Below, in pieces: positions 34,294 to 45,000 of a stretch of DNA of 64,000 nt. Source of the DNA: Puccinia triticina (taxonomy: Eukaryota; Basidiomycota; Pucciniomycetes; Pucciniales; Pucciniaceae); assembly GCF_026914185.1 (NCBI RefSeq), contig NC_070569.1, forward strand, positions 5,828,001 to 5,892,000, read 5' to 3'. Numbering within the stretch: position 1 is the stretch's first letter; every line of letters begins with the position of its first letter. Position numbers and translations under genes: made by a program. The notes beneath the pieces are model-generated. The model did not search any database. It was given only the letters and a program-made list of their open reading frames with translations, and was not told the DNA's origin.

Positions 34294-37225
34294 TCAAGGA
34301 GAAAGCATGGGTGATGAGACAAATCTACGTCGAAGAGGGGAGAACGTTCTGGTTAGAAACGCATAGGGTTTGTGGTTCGCCAAAAAAGAAACGTTTACCA
34401 AAACCATGATGATCCAAACGAAGTTACCCCCCAGAATATTCAAAGATATGCTGAAAGCATATAAAGAGGTACCGACGACAGGAGCAACAGCCTGAGCGAA
34501 CGCGCGAACAGTCTAACAGGGGGAAGAGATCGAGTAAGAAGCGACACAAAAAAGTGAGACAGTCAGAGCTGCAGTACTTGTGTCATCCCATTCAATGTTC
34601 CTAGGGCCAGCGTGTTCGGCGACAACATCTTGGTCATCATCAGCGTACAGACTAAAGGAGAAGATCACCAGATGGAATCGAACACAAAATCATCAAACGT
34701 AATCAGCGCAAGACCAAACCCAACATATTACACCGGTCCCCCAGGCCCATATCAGTGCCCAAATCTTACCATAGCACATGGTCGTTGGGCTCCTTAGCAT
34801 CAAGACAGCCGACATATAGGCAACCGTTGACGAGACCTTGGTATTGGGTACTGAGGGCAAAGAAATCGAAACAATCAAAAACAGATCGATGAAAACCATT
34901 TTCACACAAGAAACCAAATTGGTTGTGGTGGCGGGAATATTAATGAAGGTTGGACTCACATCGAGCAAGGTAGGTGACGAGTGGAGGTAATATGGTTGAG
35001 ATCGTGAAGAGTCCTAGCGTCAACTGAAAGACTCTGAGGGCACCAAACCTCCTTTGCAGTGCTGGGAAGACCCATAGCTGGACGACAATCATGCCAAAGC
35101 CACTAGTACTGAGCATGAACCCTTCAAAAAAAAAGTATCAGCATGTTCTTGCTTATCAATTTTGCGCGCTTGCATGTAAAAAAAACTCTACGCGTACCGA
35201 TATCGTCCAAGCCTAAACCCAGTCCGCCGTTTTCGATCTCTGCGCGAAAAACAAGGAGCATTCAGATGACTGTCCGGATAAGTAGTGGAGAAAAAAAATA
35301 AGGCTGGTGGAAAAAATAGGGGAGCAAACTTGTGTAGCTGTACAGAGGTACAATAGCCCCCCAGGCAGTATTCTGGAAATGCATGAGTCCGAGGGAGAGA
35401 AGGACCATCAAGAGCGGTTGGGTACAGAGAGAGCGGATTGACGGGGGCTTTGCGTGTATTATGATGGCCGGTGACATCATCACATCCGTCGGCTCCATCG
35501 CGTCGACGTTGGTCGTTATCGTACCATAGTCCGCTCGGCAGTCGTTTGCTGAGATGGTCGTGGCAGGTCGTTTCTTCTTCGTTACTAGCGTCTGAGTGTT
35601 TGTGGTGCACACAATGTAAGAGGGAGAGAAAGAAAATTGAATGGGTAGGCAAGATTATTCGAATTTGACTAAGAAAACTTACTTCTTCCATGAAAAAAAA
35701 TCCTACGATAATTGAAGCGAAGTTCAAAAGTCCGCCCACCAAACAGGGCAAAAAGTAGGGATATTCGATCAACAATGCCGATCCTCCGAATAAGCTGGGA
35801 TATTGTTGGGCGGGTAATGACAAGTATCCACCAATGATTGGTCCGACAATGCTGCCAATTGCCTACGAGCACATAGGTCAGTAGGAGGCTGGGGTATGGT
35901 GATGATACAATGTGGACACATTTAATCTTACAAAACAAAGGGGCAAATACGAGGCGGCGCTATGTTTGTAAAAGAAAATAGATGGCATTTTTCATTTTAA
36001 GTTTCGCCAAAATACAGGGTAAAAGATAGACAAAAAGAAGAAGAACTAACTCAGCGAAATTCGTGGCATCCGTAATTTCCCCCACAATACTCTGTCATGA
36101 GCAAAAAAGGTGAAATCAGATTACAGAAGCTGAATCGAAGTGCAAACAAAAGCTGGGATTGTTTTCCTTCGAGGAAGAAGGTCAGTGCGTGTAGACGAAC
36201 CTGTAGGACGGCAACATTACCTGTAGTTGATAAGAGGATCAGCGGGGGTGAGGATGAAGAGAGTGAAGGGAGAGGAAGGACCCGTACCATTCATCATTCC
36301 GGCAAGAAATCGACAGATGATTAAGCCGCAATAGGTCTTCTGCAGTCCGAATAGGATCACACTAACAGCCATCCCTAACAGACCGGTCATCATCACCGGT
36401 TTCCGTCCAATCTTATCCGACAATCTACCCCAGAAGATCGCTTTTTGGAGTTGAGCAACATTAGCAATACTGAAAATGATGCTTATTTCCTGCTCTCTCA
36501 CATGGAATTAGAGGAACAGACTGACCGGTGAGCAGCTGGCCAATTGCAAATAAGCCTTTCATCACATGGAAGATGTGAGTACAAGGCCCCTTTTTCCGCC
36601 AGAAAAGCCTCCGGAGAGATGTTGAACATTCAATCGGTGCTTACTTTCAATCACTCCAGCATAATAGCCGATCTGTCTAGGATCTTCGGTGACTTTCATG
36701 TCTTCTAACATTTGGCTGCAGTTGATTGTTTGATTGTTTCAAATTTGAATGTATCTAGATCAGTAGGGCACGTTTGATGGAGTGGGCTAGAAGACTGAAA
36801 GTGGGTTTGCTTACTTGATGAAGGGAAATATCAAGGTGTACGATATGGGTTCTGCGTTGTAGAGATGTGGATCAGGGGGAATGATGGTCAGAGGAGGCAC
36901 CCGAGGTTTGATGAAAGAGTCCACTGACCTGATATTCTCATCATACAGAGTACTACTAGTTGCCTGACGGGTAACGGGGTACGACTGGCACGCTCTTGAG
37001 GGCGAGAATGCGAATGAGATCCCTCGGCAAGTAACGACTGAGCATGTTGCTGCTGGATAAAAAATAATTGATGCAGGGTATTATTAATCGCGTACATCTA
37101 TATGTATATGCTGATTGTTTCATCTGAAGTTGAGGAACACTCACTTCTGCATCTTCGGTTGACTCTACTGATGAGGATGCCCTTGACAGAAGCGGTTTAC
37201 GTTCGTTTGATGGGTTTGATGCCAT
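34294..37225 (-). CDS. Major facilitator superfamily transporter (multidrug-resistance/TetA-like)
   Basis: Sixteen exons: 37145-37225, 36929-37052, 36815-36851, 36645-36715, 36526-36555, 36288-36440, 36201-36220, 36051-36091, 35932-35959, 35683-35862, 35330-35591, 35198-35239, 34960-35121, 34770-34850, 34578-34651, 34294-34512. The product is 534 residues with every phase agreeing. There is a cytosolic N-terminus with a dileucine-like RKPLLSR, TM1 EPISYTLIFPFIN, then FAIGQLLTAIFWGRLSDKIG; GRLSDKIGRKPV near 119-130 is the MFS motif A. Next come NGNVAVLQSIVGEITDATN, GSIVGPIIGGYLS, and YPYFLPCLVGGLLNF with a basic central loop. The C half has FMLSTSGFGMIVVQLWVFP and VAPVVGTSLYAFS. It is probably a proton-driven exporter of small molecules; the substrate is unknown. 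A 20-nt microexon (36201-36220) is noteworthy. The last exon's 3' limit (splice near 34402 or stop at 34294) is uncertain. Confidence 0.9.
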
Positions 37226-37937
37226 TTTCCTACCTGGTCTGGTTCTTGTTGAGGATATTCAAGTGCTGGTGTTTTGTATTTTGTTGGCGCTCTTGAGGTC
37301 GTAATGCTTAGGTTTTTCTATGGAATTTTGTGTGTTTACCGTTTGGCTGTCGGGGTTTTGATTGGTATGACGGGTGTGATCTCTGTCAGATGTGTGTTTG
37401 ATGGGCAAAGTTTCCCGAGTCTGTTGCACTCTTTCAGTTTTTTTGTCTCCGCTCTGTTATGTAATCGACCACAACACTGCTGAGATCTGTATGTACATGT
37501 AGCCGCGGGCGTATTATAGTTCAATCGGCAATGTTTACATATCAAATACAAAATATACATGCATATATCGTCGGAGTTGCACACACAAATCGGCACACCT
37601 ATAAGGCTCCGTTTGGCCGGCCAGGGCCGGCCCCAAAAATGTGGGAGCGTATTGATAAGCAAATAGGCAGATTATTCGGGGGGACAGGGGAAATGACAAT
37701 ATCCCATGTCCCTGTTTGGCATCCCGCCGAGCGTCATAAACGTGACGACCGGAGTTGACGCTCCATTATTCCCCCCGCCAAAAGGGATAATTCGGTCCGA
37801 CCCAAAATTTCCCTGTAATTTTTGCTTCCCGCCCGCCTCAAAACACAGCCTCAGCGCTACATGACGGTGGCCATCCCAAACAACCAAGTAAAATAATTGA
37901 AGCCTGGTAATAATCCCAATAAGGTTCATAAACCTTA
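37226..37937. other. Upstream region of the MFS gene with MITE-like edges
   Basis: Two CTGTTTGGC/CCGTTTGGCC-type edges occur (37605 and 37708), with a GGCCGGCC..GGCCGGCC dyad at 37615-37634 and GGCCATCCCAAACA near 37870. This suggests one or two decayed elements of the GGCCCTGTTTGG type. No gene is present. Confidence 0.45.
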
Positions 37938-39710
37938 GGCCCTGTTTGGCACCGATATAATTATAGGTGATATAATTGCTGATTAATTCACTAAAAAATA
38001 GAAAATTCAACATACAGCCTCCAAATTTTTTTTGTAGGCAACCTACAGTGCTGGTCTCTTCAACATTGAAATCAGATTCAACTGATTCAGCCATCTTCAG
38101 CACCATAATACCATTATATCACTTTTGACCAATATGAAGTGATATAATGGTAGCCGCGGGGCAGCCGCCGGCGAGTTGAGAGGCAAGGGGAAGTCGTTGA
38201 GGCTTGGGCTGAGCGGGTTCCGGGCGGACTCTCGCACGGGACATGAGCCCATGAGCCGCAGCGCCCGTTCGGCAAACCGGGAGGAGATGCCGAGGCCGGT
38301 GTGCTGCCAGAACCGGAACTGGGAAACTCCCCCAAGGGGAAAATAGTATTGAATTTGATGTAAGGTATTTATAGTATTTACAAGTGTATATTTGGGTTGG
38401 TGAGATAGTAAATAAGGGAATATTCTAGAACTTGTAAGTGAATAGTATGTGAGTATGTGTTATGGCAATAAGAAATATGTAATAATCCATAAAGCCATAA
38501 TCCCGCCACAACAGAGGCGACCCGCCACGCAATAAGCAAGCGGTCGCATGTTGCGTGGCGTGCGGCCCGGCACGCTGAACTATATGTGCATGCGGCTCCC
38601 ACACGCCCATTTTGAGCGGCGTGTGGGCAAGCGTGCGGGAAACAGGGGGTGTGCGTTTATCAACGCCCAAACGCGCGAGCGTACGTTTGTGTGACACAAT
38701 GTGTTACAGAAACCCGCACAGGTTACATGGTTGTGTGACAGCTGGCCCCACAGCACCAAATTCAAACCGTAGTACCAGAGAAAAATCAGACCTCCCACTA
38801 GAGCTGACACTTTGCACCCGGGTACCCGCGGCGGGTGTGAGTACCTGCCTGAATTTTGACCCAGAATGCCCAGAGTGGACACCAGCAACCGTACCCAGAA
38901 CCCGCTGGCAGTTACCTGCCTACTTCCATGGGTACCTGTCCACAGGTACCTAGTACCCGCCAATGGGCACTAGGGGCAAGCAGAGCTGTGCAGAATGGCA
39001 ATTTGTGCACAGGTACCTGCCTGAATTTGGACCCAGACTGGACACCCGCACCGGCACCCGGCAGATAACTGCACACTTCCACGGGTACCCGCCAACAGGT
39101 ACTAGGGACCAGCTCTACCTCCCACAGTATCACTACACTCCATCCAAATTTTTCACCATGTGTAATAGAAAAAACTTAAAAAGAACTGGCGGCTTTTTGG
39201 TGTGTGCCCTGAAAATAAATAAATAAACGTTTCAGAGAAACCTACTGGGTATGGGTTTCCTAAGAGGTTGAAAATCATGATAATTGAAATATGAGGAACT
39301 TTGGTCAAGCTTGAGGATCAAGTAAAACTTATCATTAAAATGGCCTTGTTTTTGGCGTAGGTATAGCATACATTTTACACATACATTACACAATACATCA
39401 AGTATTGTTCCAGGTCATTTCAGGATATTTTGTGGCAGACATGAACCTTGCCTTCAAACCAGCATCTACGTGAGATCCAACCAAATCTATGACTGAGTTA
39501 AGAGATGGCACTTGCACGCAAGTGCTGAGGAAACTTCCATGGTGTGAGTCCAAGGTATACAAGTCCAATCCAAGTCCAATAGTCCTATGTATCCAGAGTA
39601 TCCATAGTCCAGTTTCCAATCCAAAGAGTCCAGTATCCAAAATAAGGTCCAATTATCAATGAGGGGTGATGATTATATCACCTATATTTATATCAGTGCC
39701 AAACAGGGCC
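37938..39710. mobile_element. PIF/Harbinger-like non-autonomous element (1773 bp)
   Basis: Terminal inverted repeats of about 40 bp start GGCCCTGTTTGGCACCGATA and end TATCAGTGCCAAACAGGGCC; the next 20 bp (AGGTGATATAAT) also match with few changes. TTA flanks both sides (37935-37937 and 39711-39713). A TWA duplication and GGCCCTGTTTGG-type ends are typical of PIF/Harbinger. There is no transposase. The interior is GC-rich with many dyads (for example CGCCACGCAA..TTGCGTGGCG near 38525 and CACACGCC..GGCGTGTG near 38600) and the duplication at 38840-39115. Confidence 0.8.
38840..39115. repeat. Diverged tandem duplication of about 165 bp with GGTACC words
   Basis: GTACCTGCCTGAATTT(T/G)GACCC at about 38841 recurs at about 39013. 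TTCCA(T/C)GGGTACC and CAACAGGTAC(C/T)TAG-like words follow in the same order in each half. It lies inside the Harbinger-like element. Confidence 0.7.
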
Positions 39711-41179
39711 TTACTTGGGATTATTACGCAGCAGCTTATTCCTACATATGACGCTGGGCCCTGCCAAATGGGGCCTTACATATCAGCGTGTTACTAGTTG
39801 CAACATGCCACAAAATATAATGCTTGTAGGTAGATATCATGATGTTCATAGTGTGCAATGCCAAAGGCAAAACTTACACTTTTCAAAAAAAAAAAAAAAA
39901 CATGCCACTGTAAGGGTTCTGTGAACCCTCACTGGAAGGATCAGTGGGATGGAGGGCCAAAGGCCAGAAGTCTATAACAAAGAATGTGATTCCTGAGATC
40001 GGCCGATGAAAGGAGGAGAAGGGTGAAGACCAGCTTGAGGGAGAAGAGAAGAGATGGGATGAAAACTATATAAAGCGGGAATACTATGTATAAGCATGGA
40101 TAACAATGCTTCTATCAAAACACAGCTTATGTAAGGGTGGAGCCTTGGTGAAACCCTTACAGCCACACTCAACCAAACAACTTGGGCTGCTCCAGGAATT
40201 GAGGAATTGACTTGGCTTCATGAGCACATCACTGTCAGAACAAAACTTCGCTAAGTCCAAAGGTTGTGCAAAGCGCCTCCACTGGAGGGGGTTATGCGTT
40301 ATGACCAGCCAACTTGTGGCAGCACCATGTACTGCAAAAACAAGCTGGGTCAACTACCCACAGTTGACATGCAGGATACTCCAGCCAATCTGCCATTGTA
40401 ACTCCATATGGTTACATAATGGTTTTTTTTAGCAAAATCAATGTGCAATGTGCCACGTGACTGTGCTTTGAAGCTTGGTTGATTTAAGCTTTGAAAGTTT
40501 GAAGTAACACCACAAGCTTCCTCAGAGTTCCCACATTTCAAATGCTCACAGATGACACAGTTTTGCTTGCATTGATGGAAGACCTGATCTCCAGACATAC
40601 CCTGGAGACTTGTCCTGACAGGAATGCCTGTCAAAACAACCTGTCAGATTTCTTGCCAAGGCTTGCTGGGGTTTATTGGGATCAGACCAGAAAGCTCAAG
40701 AAAAACTGATACAGATTTTTCCCCCTACTTTTGAGCTGTGTGGATGGCTTAGCCTTGATGGACAAGCACCAACAACTTGTTGGTGCTTTTCAATCAAGTT
40801 TCGAGGTCCTGCCCCTGATAAAACAACCAACAGGTGACAGAACAGTTGAGATATTAATATGCTTATATTACATATAGTGTATGCTTCAACCAAAACACTG
40901 CCAATCTTGTATTTAGTCCTCACTAGATTGTCATAGGAGCTTTTCCTCTTAGTGAATCATGACCATTTTATTCTCACTCCCAGAGTGTCAACCATGAACT
41001 TTGGTTTTCATCTTGCGTCCCCTGCAACAGGTTATGAGTCCCATCTGCTCATCCTGCTTGCAACTCGTCATTCTCAATAAACCTCAAACTCAACCTAACA
41101 CAACTTTGACATTCCCACAAACTATTGACTCCAGTCTCAGACCAATGTACCTTGACTCAGTAGAATGCCTCCAAGAATG
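39711..41179. other. Repeat-rich intergenic stretch
   Basis: It holds an A(18) run near 39883, the hairpin AGGGTTCTGTGAACCCT near 39913 and a MITE (40331-40573). From 40700 there is AT-rich sequence that may be the LTR or leader of the adjoining Copia relic. No gene is supported. Confidence 0.45.
40331..40573. mobile_element. MITE, family CACTGCAA, copy 2
   Basis: The left end is ACTGCAAAAACAAGC with CCCACAGTTGACATGCAGGA; the right end holds CACAGATGACACAGTTTTGC. The interior has GTGACTGTGC and ACCACAAGCTTCCTCAGAGTT, shared in order with copies at 11332 and 43977. This is the most diverged copy. Confidence 0.75.
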
Positions 41180-42450
41180 ATGCATAATCCCTTGGCTCTT
41201 ATTGGGAACGTTCCTGTTCTTGACGGAAACTTGTTTGGTTTCCTGGCATGGTGCACCCGACTCAAAGATTTGTTTGCTATCCAGGGTGTGCACAATATTG
41301 TGGTCAGCAATCTTCTCTGACCTGAAACTGATTGGAAGGACAGCGTAACCAAACCAGTCACTCAGGGGTCTCATTGAGTTTACTGCGCCAAAGAGTCTGG
41401 ATCAGACTGGGATACTCTCTCCAACGTAGCCCAAGCAACCTTGAAGATGACCTTGTTGGTTGATCTGGCAATAAGATATAAAGATCTCAGACCAGTTAGT
41501 GTCATTTTCAAAACAATCTGCAACACATATGAAAAGAACACTCAATCCAGATGCTTTCTGGTCTGCTCAACATGATCCCTCCAAACCAATTGCGACCTGG
41601 ATCACTTGGATTCAAAACTTGGCCTCCAACCTCAAGTTGGTTAAGTTGTCACCTGTGGATCAACAAATTTGTGATCAACTTCTTTGTGGCCTGGACCAAG
41701 GGTGAAACACTGCGCTATGCACTATTTCCTCTATCTCCAAAAATGAAAACCAAGATAAAAGAATTTTATGAATATCTTTATATTATTGCTCCTCCCACAC
41801 CCAAGAAGCAAATTCAATTTTTCAGCTTCTTGTACTGCACTTGAAAATCCTCAACTACATGAAATAAGAGATATCTTAAGCAGTAAGAAAGCTGCTCCAA
41901 AAAAAGTATTAAATCTCTGTTATTTCATGTATTTGATGATTTCTAAGTGCAGTAAACAGAAGCTGAAAAATAGCATTTGCTTCTTGGGTGTGGGAGGAGA
42001 AATAATATCAATAAATATTCATAAAATTCTTTTATCTTGGTTTTTATTTTTGGATATAGAGGAAAATAGTGCATAGCACAGTGTTTCGCCCTTGCCTGGA
42101 CAACTCTTGGAAGCCAATCTGTGACCATCTTGTGTAATCCCCAAACGAGATCTCCCAAGACAATACAATCAGTTCTCTCAAAGCACACAAAGTCTCTCTG
42201 CAGGTGTCCTTCAAAGCTAGTCCGGAAGTCTTTGCAGCTCCTGCAATTGTCAAGAAAAAGAAACTTGGTTGTTGGACCTGCGGTCAGATTGCCAATTGGT
42301 CATTATTCTTTGGCTTATCCCAATCCTCCAGCCAAGAACAAACCAAAAGCTAGGTTTTAAATTTGTGCCGGTGTGGTGTTGATGGTATATGTTGGAGACG
42401 GAGGTCCTAGTGATGAAGAAGAAGAAGAGGACAACTTTAACCCGGAAATC
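41180..42450 (+). pseudogene. Copia gag relic, split by a foldback MITE
   Basis: In order on the plus strand: NVPVLDGNLFGFLAWCTRLK (the start of Copia Gag), stops, WDTLSNVAQATLKMTLLVD, a frameshift, then DPSKPIATWITWIQNLASNL and DQQICDQLLCGLD. A 397-bp MITE interrupts here. The frame resumes with DNSWKPICDHLV, an immediate stop, SSLKAHKVSLQVSF, and KKKKLGCWTCGQI (start of a CCHC zinc knuckle), then an acidic tail GGPSDEEEEDN. Several stops and shifts make it non-functional. The integrase fragment at 30.7-31.2 kb is a separate relic. Confidence 0.8.
41697..42093. mobile_element. Foldback hAT-type MITE (397 bp) with 8-bp target duplication
   Basis: Nearly the whole element is an inverted repeat with arms of about 180 bp, from AAGGGTGAAACACTG(C) to (G)CAGTGTTTCGCCCTT, including GCTATGCACTATTT, AAGATAAAAGAATTTTATGA and CCCACACCCAAGAAGCAAAT. 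GCCTGGAC flanks both sides (41689-41696, 42094-42101), and removing one copy plus the element rejoins the Copia gag frame. An 8-bp duplication suggests hAT-type mobilisation. Confidence 0.88.
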
Positions 42451-42663
42451 AATGTTGCCTGGTGATGAACCCCAAAGTAGAAGACATTTAGATTTGTAGG
42501 AAGCGCAAATCTGGCACAACCTGATACACTTTGAAAAAAACTTGAGAAACTGCTGCCAGTTGACATGTGGCATACTTGAGTCAATACTCAATTAGAACCA
42601 GGTTCATACAAATGAATCCCAGGCTGGAACAGCCTGGAATATTTGAAAGTTGCTCAAAATCTT

Positions 42664-42687
42664 TCTAGTGCACAGCTGTGCACTAGA
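42664..42687. repeat. 24-bp perfect palindrome
   Basis: TCTAGTGCACAG is followed directly by its reverse complement. Just downstream, TGAGGCAATTGCTCAGCTGG occurs twice (about 42703 and 42740), each with an internal dyad. Confidence 0.85.
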
Positions 42688-42879
42688 CAAGACTGAGCTG
42701 ATCTGAGGCAATTGCTCAGCTGGGATCTGCATGGTCACTGAGGCAATTGCTCAGCTGGGATCCAAGTTTTGCCAACCTGGGCTTTTCAGCCAGCATCACC
42801 CCCCTCAGTGTTGACTAGGAATAGCTCCTGGTCAACAACAGGAAACCATGTCAACCAGGAGCAATCCCTCCTGTCCAAA

Positions 42880-43260
42880 AACAAACCCACTCAATGAACG
42901 GCACACACTGGTCATCAAGTGGATACTCAACCCACTTGATGACCGGCACAGTCCGGTCATTGAGTGGATGCATAACCAACTCAATGACCAGCACACAACT
43001 GTCATTGAGTGGATACAAAACCCACTCAATGACCGGCACACACTGGTCATCAAGTGGGTCTCAGCCCACTTGATGACTGGCACACACCGGTTATTGAGTG
43101 GGTCTCAGCCTGCTTGATGACCGGCACACATTGTTTATTGAGTGGATACATAACCCACTCAATGACCGGCACACACCGGTCATCAAGTGGATACTCAAGC
43201 CACTTAATGACCGGCACACACCGGTCATCAAGTGGATACTCAAGCCACTCAATGACCGAT
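42880..43260. repeat. Hairpin array with (C/A)CACTTGATGACCGG core
   Basis: About ten half-units alternate between GGTCATCAAGTGG or GGTCATTGAGTGG and their complements, separated by GCACACAC linkers, so each pair folds into a stem of 11-13 bp. Unit pairs are roughly 46-48 bp apart. It belongs to the same core family as 9060-9480 and the subterminal regions of elements A and B. Confidence 0.88.
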
Positions 43261-43976
43261 GTGGTAACCCTGTTCCCACTCATATCACCATTCTCATATC
43301 ATACATATCCCTCACATATCCATCATTATTATTCCAGATTCAGATTCTACACCTCATTTTACCCCTAGTCACTCACTCATACCACCCTGAAATTCCCTTT
43401 GGATCAGAAGTTATTAGCATATACAGTTTCATTGGTATTTTCCTGCTTCTCACATTTCATCTACATTACATATTCCAGTCATCATCACCATAGCTACATA
43501 TATTACACATTACATAGTGCTCATCATTACTTCACTTCATCATTACATTACATAGTGCTCATCATTACTTCACTTCATCATTACATTTCATCATTGCTCA
43601 TCTTCAGACCTTGTTACATTGTGCTCATCATGATTTCCCCTTGTTGTATTTCCTCACATATATACTCCCCTCTAGATGTTGTATCCCCAGACATGCACAT
43701 GCACATGCACTTTCTACCCCATACACCCTGTATGACCTTTTCACCACACCATTAGATAACATTGCCATTCACACATCTTATACACTTTCACACATACCAG
43801 AAATATATCCCCCTGCATATATCATTCACATTTGCACACCACCTTTCATCTTTTTCCCCACTACTCCTCTTCTCCTCCTCATACCCTACAGGTACAAGTA
43901 GTCAGCTCATAGTATTAGTCAGTCTAAGATCATAGTAGAAAAGCCACACCTTTCTTCTTTTTTTCTTAGTGTTACA
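43261..43976. other. CA/CT-rich stretch with a short tandem duplication
   Basis: The sequence has biased composition (few G on the plus strand). CATAGTGCTCATCATTACTT is directly repeated at about 43515 and 43552. No gene is supported. Confidence 0.5.
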
Positions 43977-44222
43977 CACTGCAAAAATAACTTGGTCAAC
44001 TGCTTGCAGTTGACATGCAGGATACTCAAGCCAAGCTGCCATTGTAACTCCACATGAATGCAGAAGTGCCTTTGTTGGCACAGTTACTGTGCAAGGTGCA
44101 CAGTGACTGTGCATTGAAGCTTGGGTTGAGTCAAACCTTGATTAAGGCTGGTGTAACACCACAAGCTTCCTCAGAGTTGCCGCATGTCAACTGCTCACAG
44201 TTGACACAGTTTTTTTTGCAGT
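43977..44222. mobile_element. MITE, family CACTGCAA, copy 3
   Basis: The best-preserved copy: CACTGCAAAAATAACTTGG at the left and ACAGTTTTTTTTGCAGT at the right, each followed inward by CAACTG..CAGTTGACATG(C). The interior has TGCACAGTGACTGTGC and ACCACAAGCTTCCTCAGAGT. It is 246 bp with no ORF. Confidence 0.85.
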
Positions 44223-44349
44223 AACACTCATCCCCAGCAGTATTAGTCAGGAAGGCAGCTCTTATATCAGCATCCTTGGCATAGCTTACATTAGTACTAG
44301 TGTAGTTATACATTTCCCTTCCCAGCTCTATTCTCCCATTTGAGTAGTT

Positions 44350-44530
44350 CCACACCGGAACACACCGGTCATTGAGTGGATACACAACCCACTCAATGAC
44401 CAGCACACACGGGTCATCGAGTGCGTGGGTTAAGTATCCACGTGATTACTGGTGTGTGCCGGTCATTGAGTGGGTCTCAAGTGGGTCTCAGCCCACTCAA
44501 TGAACGGTGGGTGCCGGTCATCAAGAGGGT
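44350..44530. repeat. Small hairpin cluster, same core as 42880-43260
   Basis: ACCGGTCATTGAGTGG, CCACTCAATGACCAG, GGTCATCGAGTGCG and CCGGTCATCAAGAGGG lie in alternating orientation. Confidence 0.8.
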
Positions 44531-44925
44531 TGTGTACAGCAATAGCGAGAAAGCTTATGGGTGGGCAAGGCTGAAAATCCAACAGAAATTTTTTTCGCTT
44601 CAGCCCCGCCCCCTGTATTCTTCCAAATCTTCCTGTCTTCCAACCTCTTTGCACTCGACCATATTGGATATGGCCCCCGACCAAATTCCCCCCACCAGAC
44701 CCACTGGTCAGATCCATTTCTATGGTTAATTAATCTATTCCTGAAGTATGCATGTACATCCTGAGGAAGAGTCTTTCCATCAGAAGAGTTAGCCTGGAAG
44801 GATAATTGTTTTATGCTTCAAAAAATTTATGATTTCAACTTTGAATGCCCTTAATAAATAGTCAATCCAGAGAGTACTTCATGAGAATCACAGTAATTCC
44901 ATACAGCTTAGATGCTGAGACCTGA

Positions 44926-44954
44926 GAAGCGGCAAAGCCGCCTTGGCCTCTAGT
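44926..44954 (+). mobile_element. Possible Helitron 3' terminus
   Basis: AAGCGGCAAAGCCGCCTT can form a 5-7-bp GC stem with an AAA loop, followed 6-8 nt later by CTAGT, matching the hairpin plus CTRRT end of Helitrons. The element would extend to the left. A similar end is found inverted at 49683-49712. No 5' TC end was assigned. Confidence 0.45.
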
Positions 44955-45000
44955 GGCAGTCTAAAATGTAATTTGACCCCCTCCCAAAAAAAAAAAAAAA

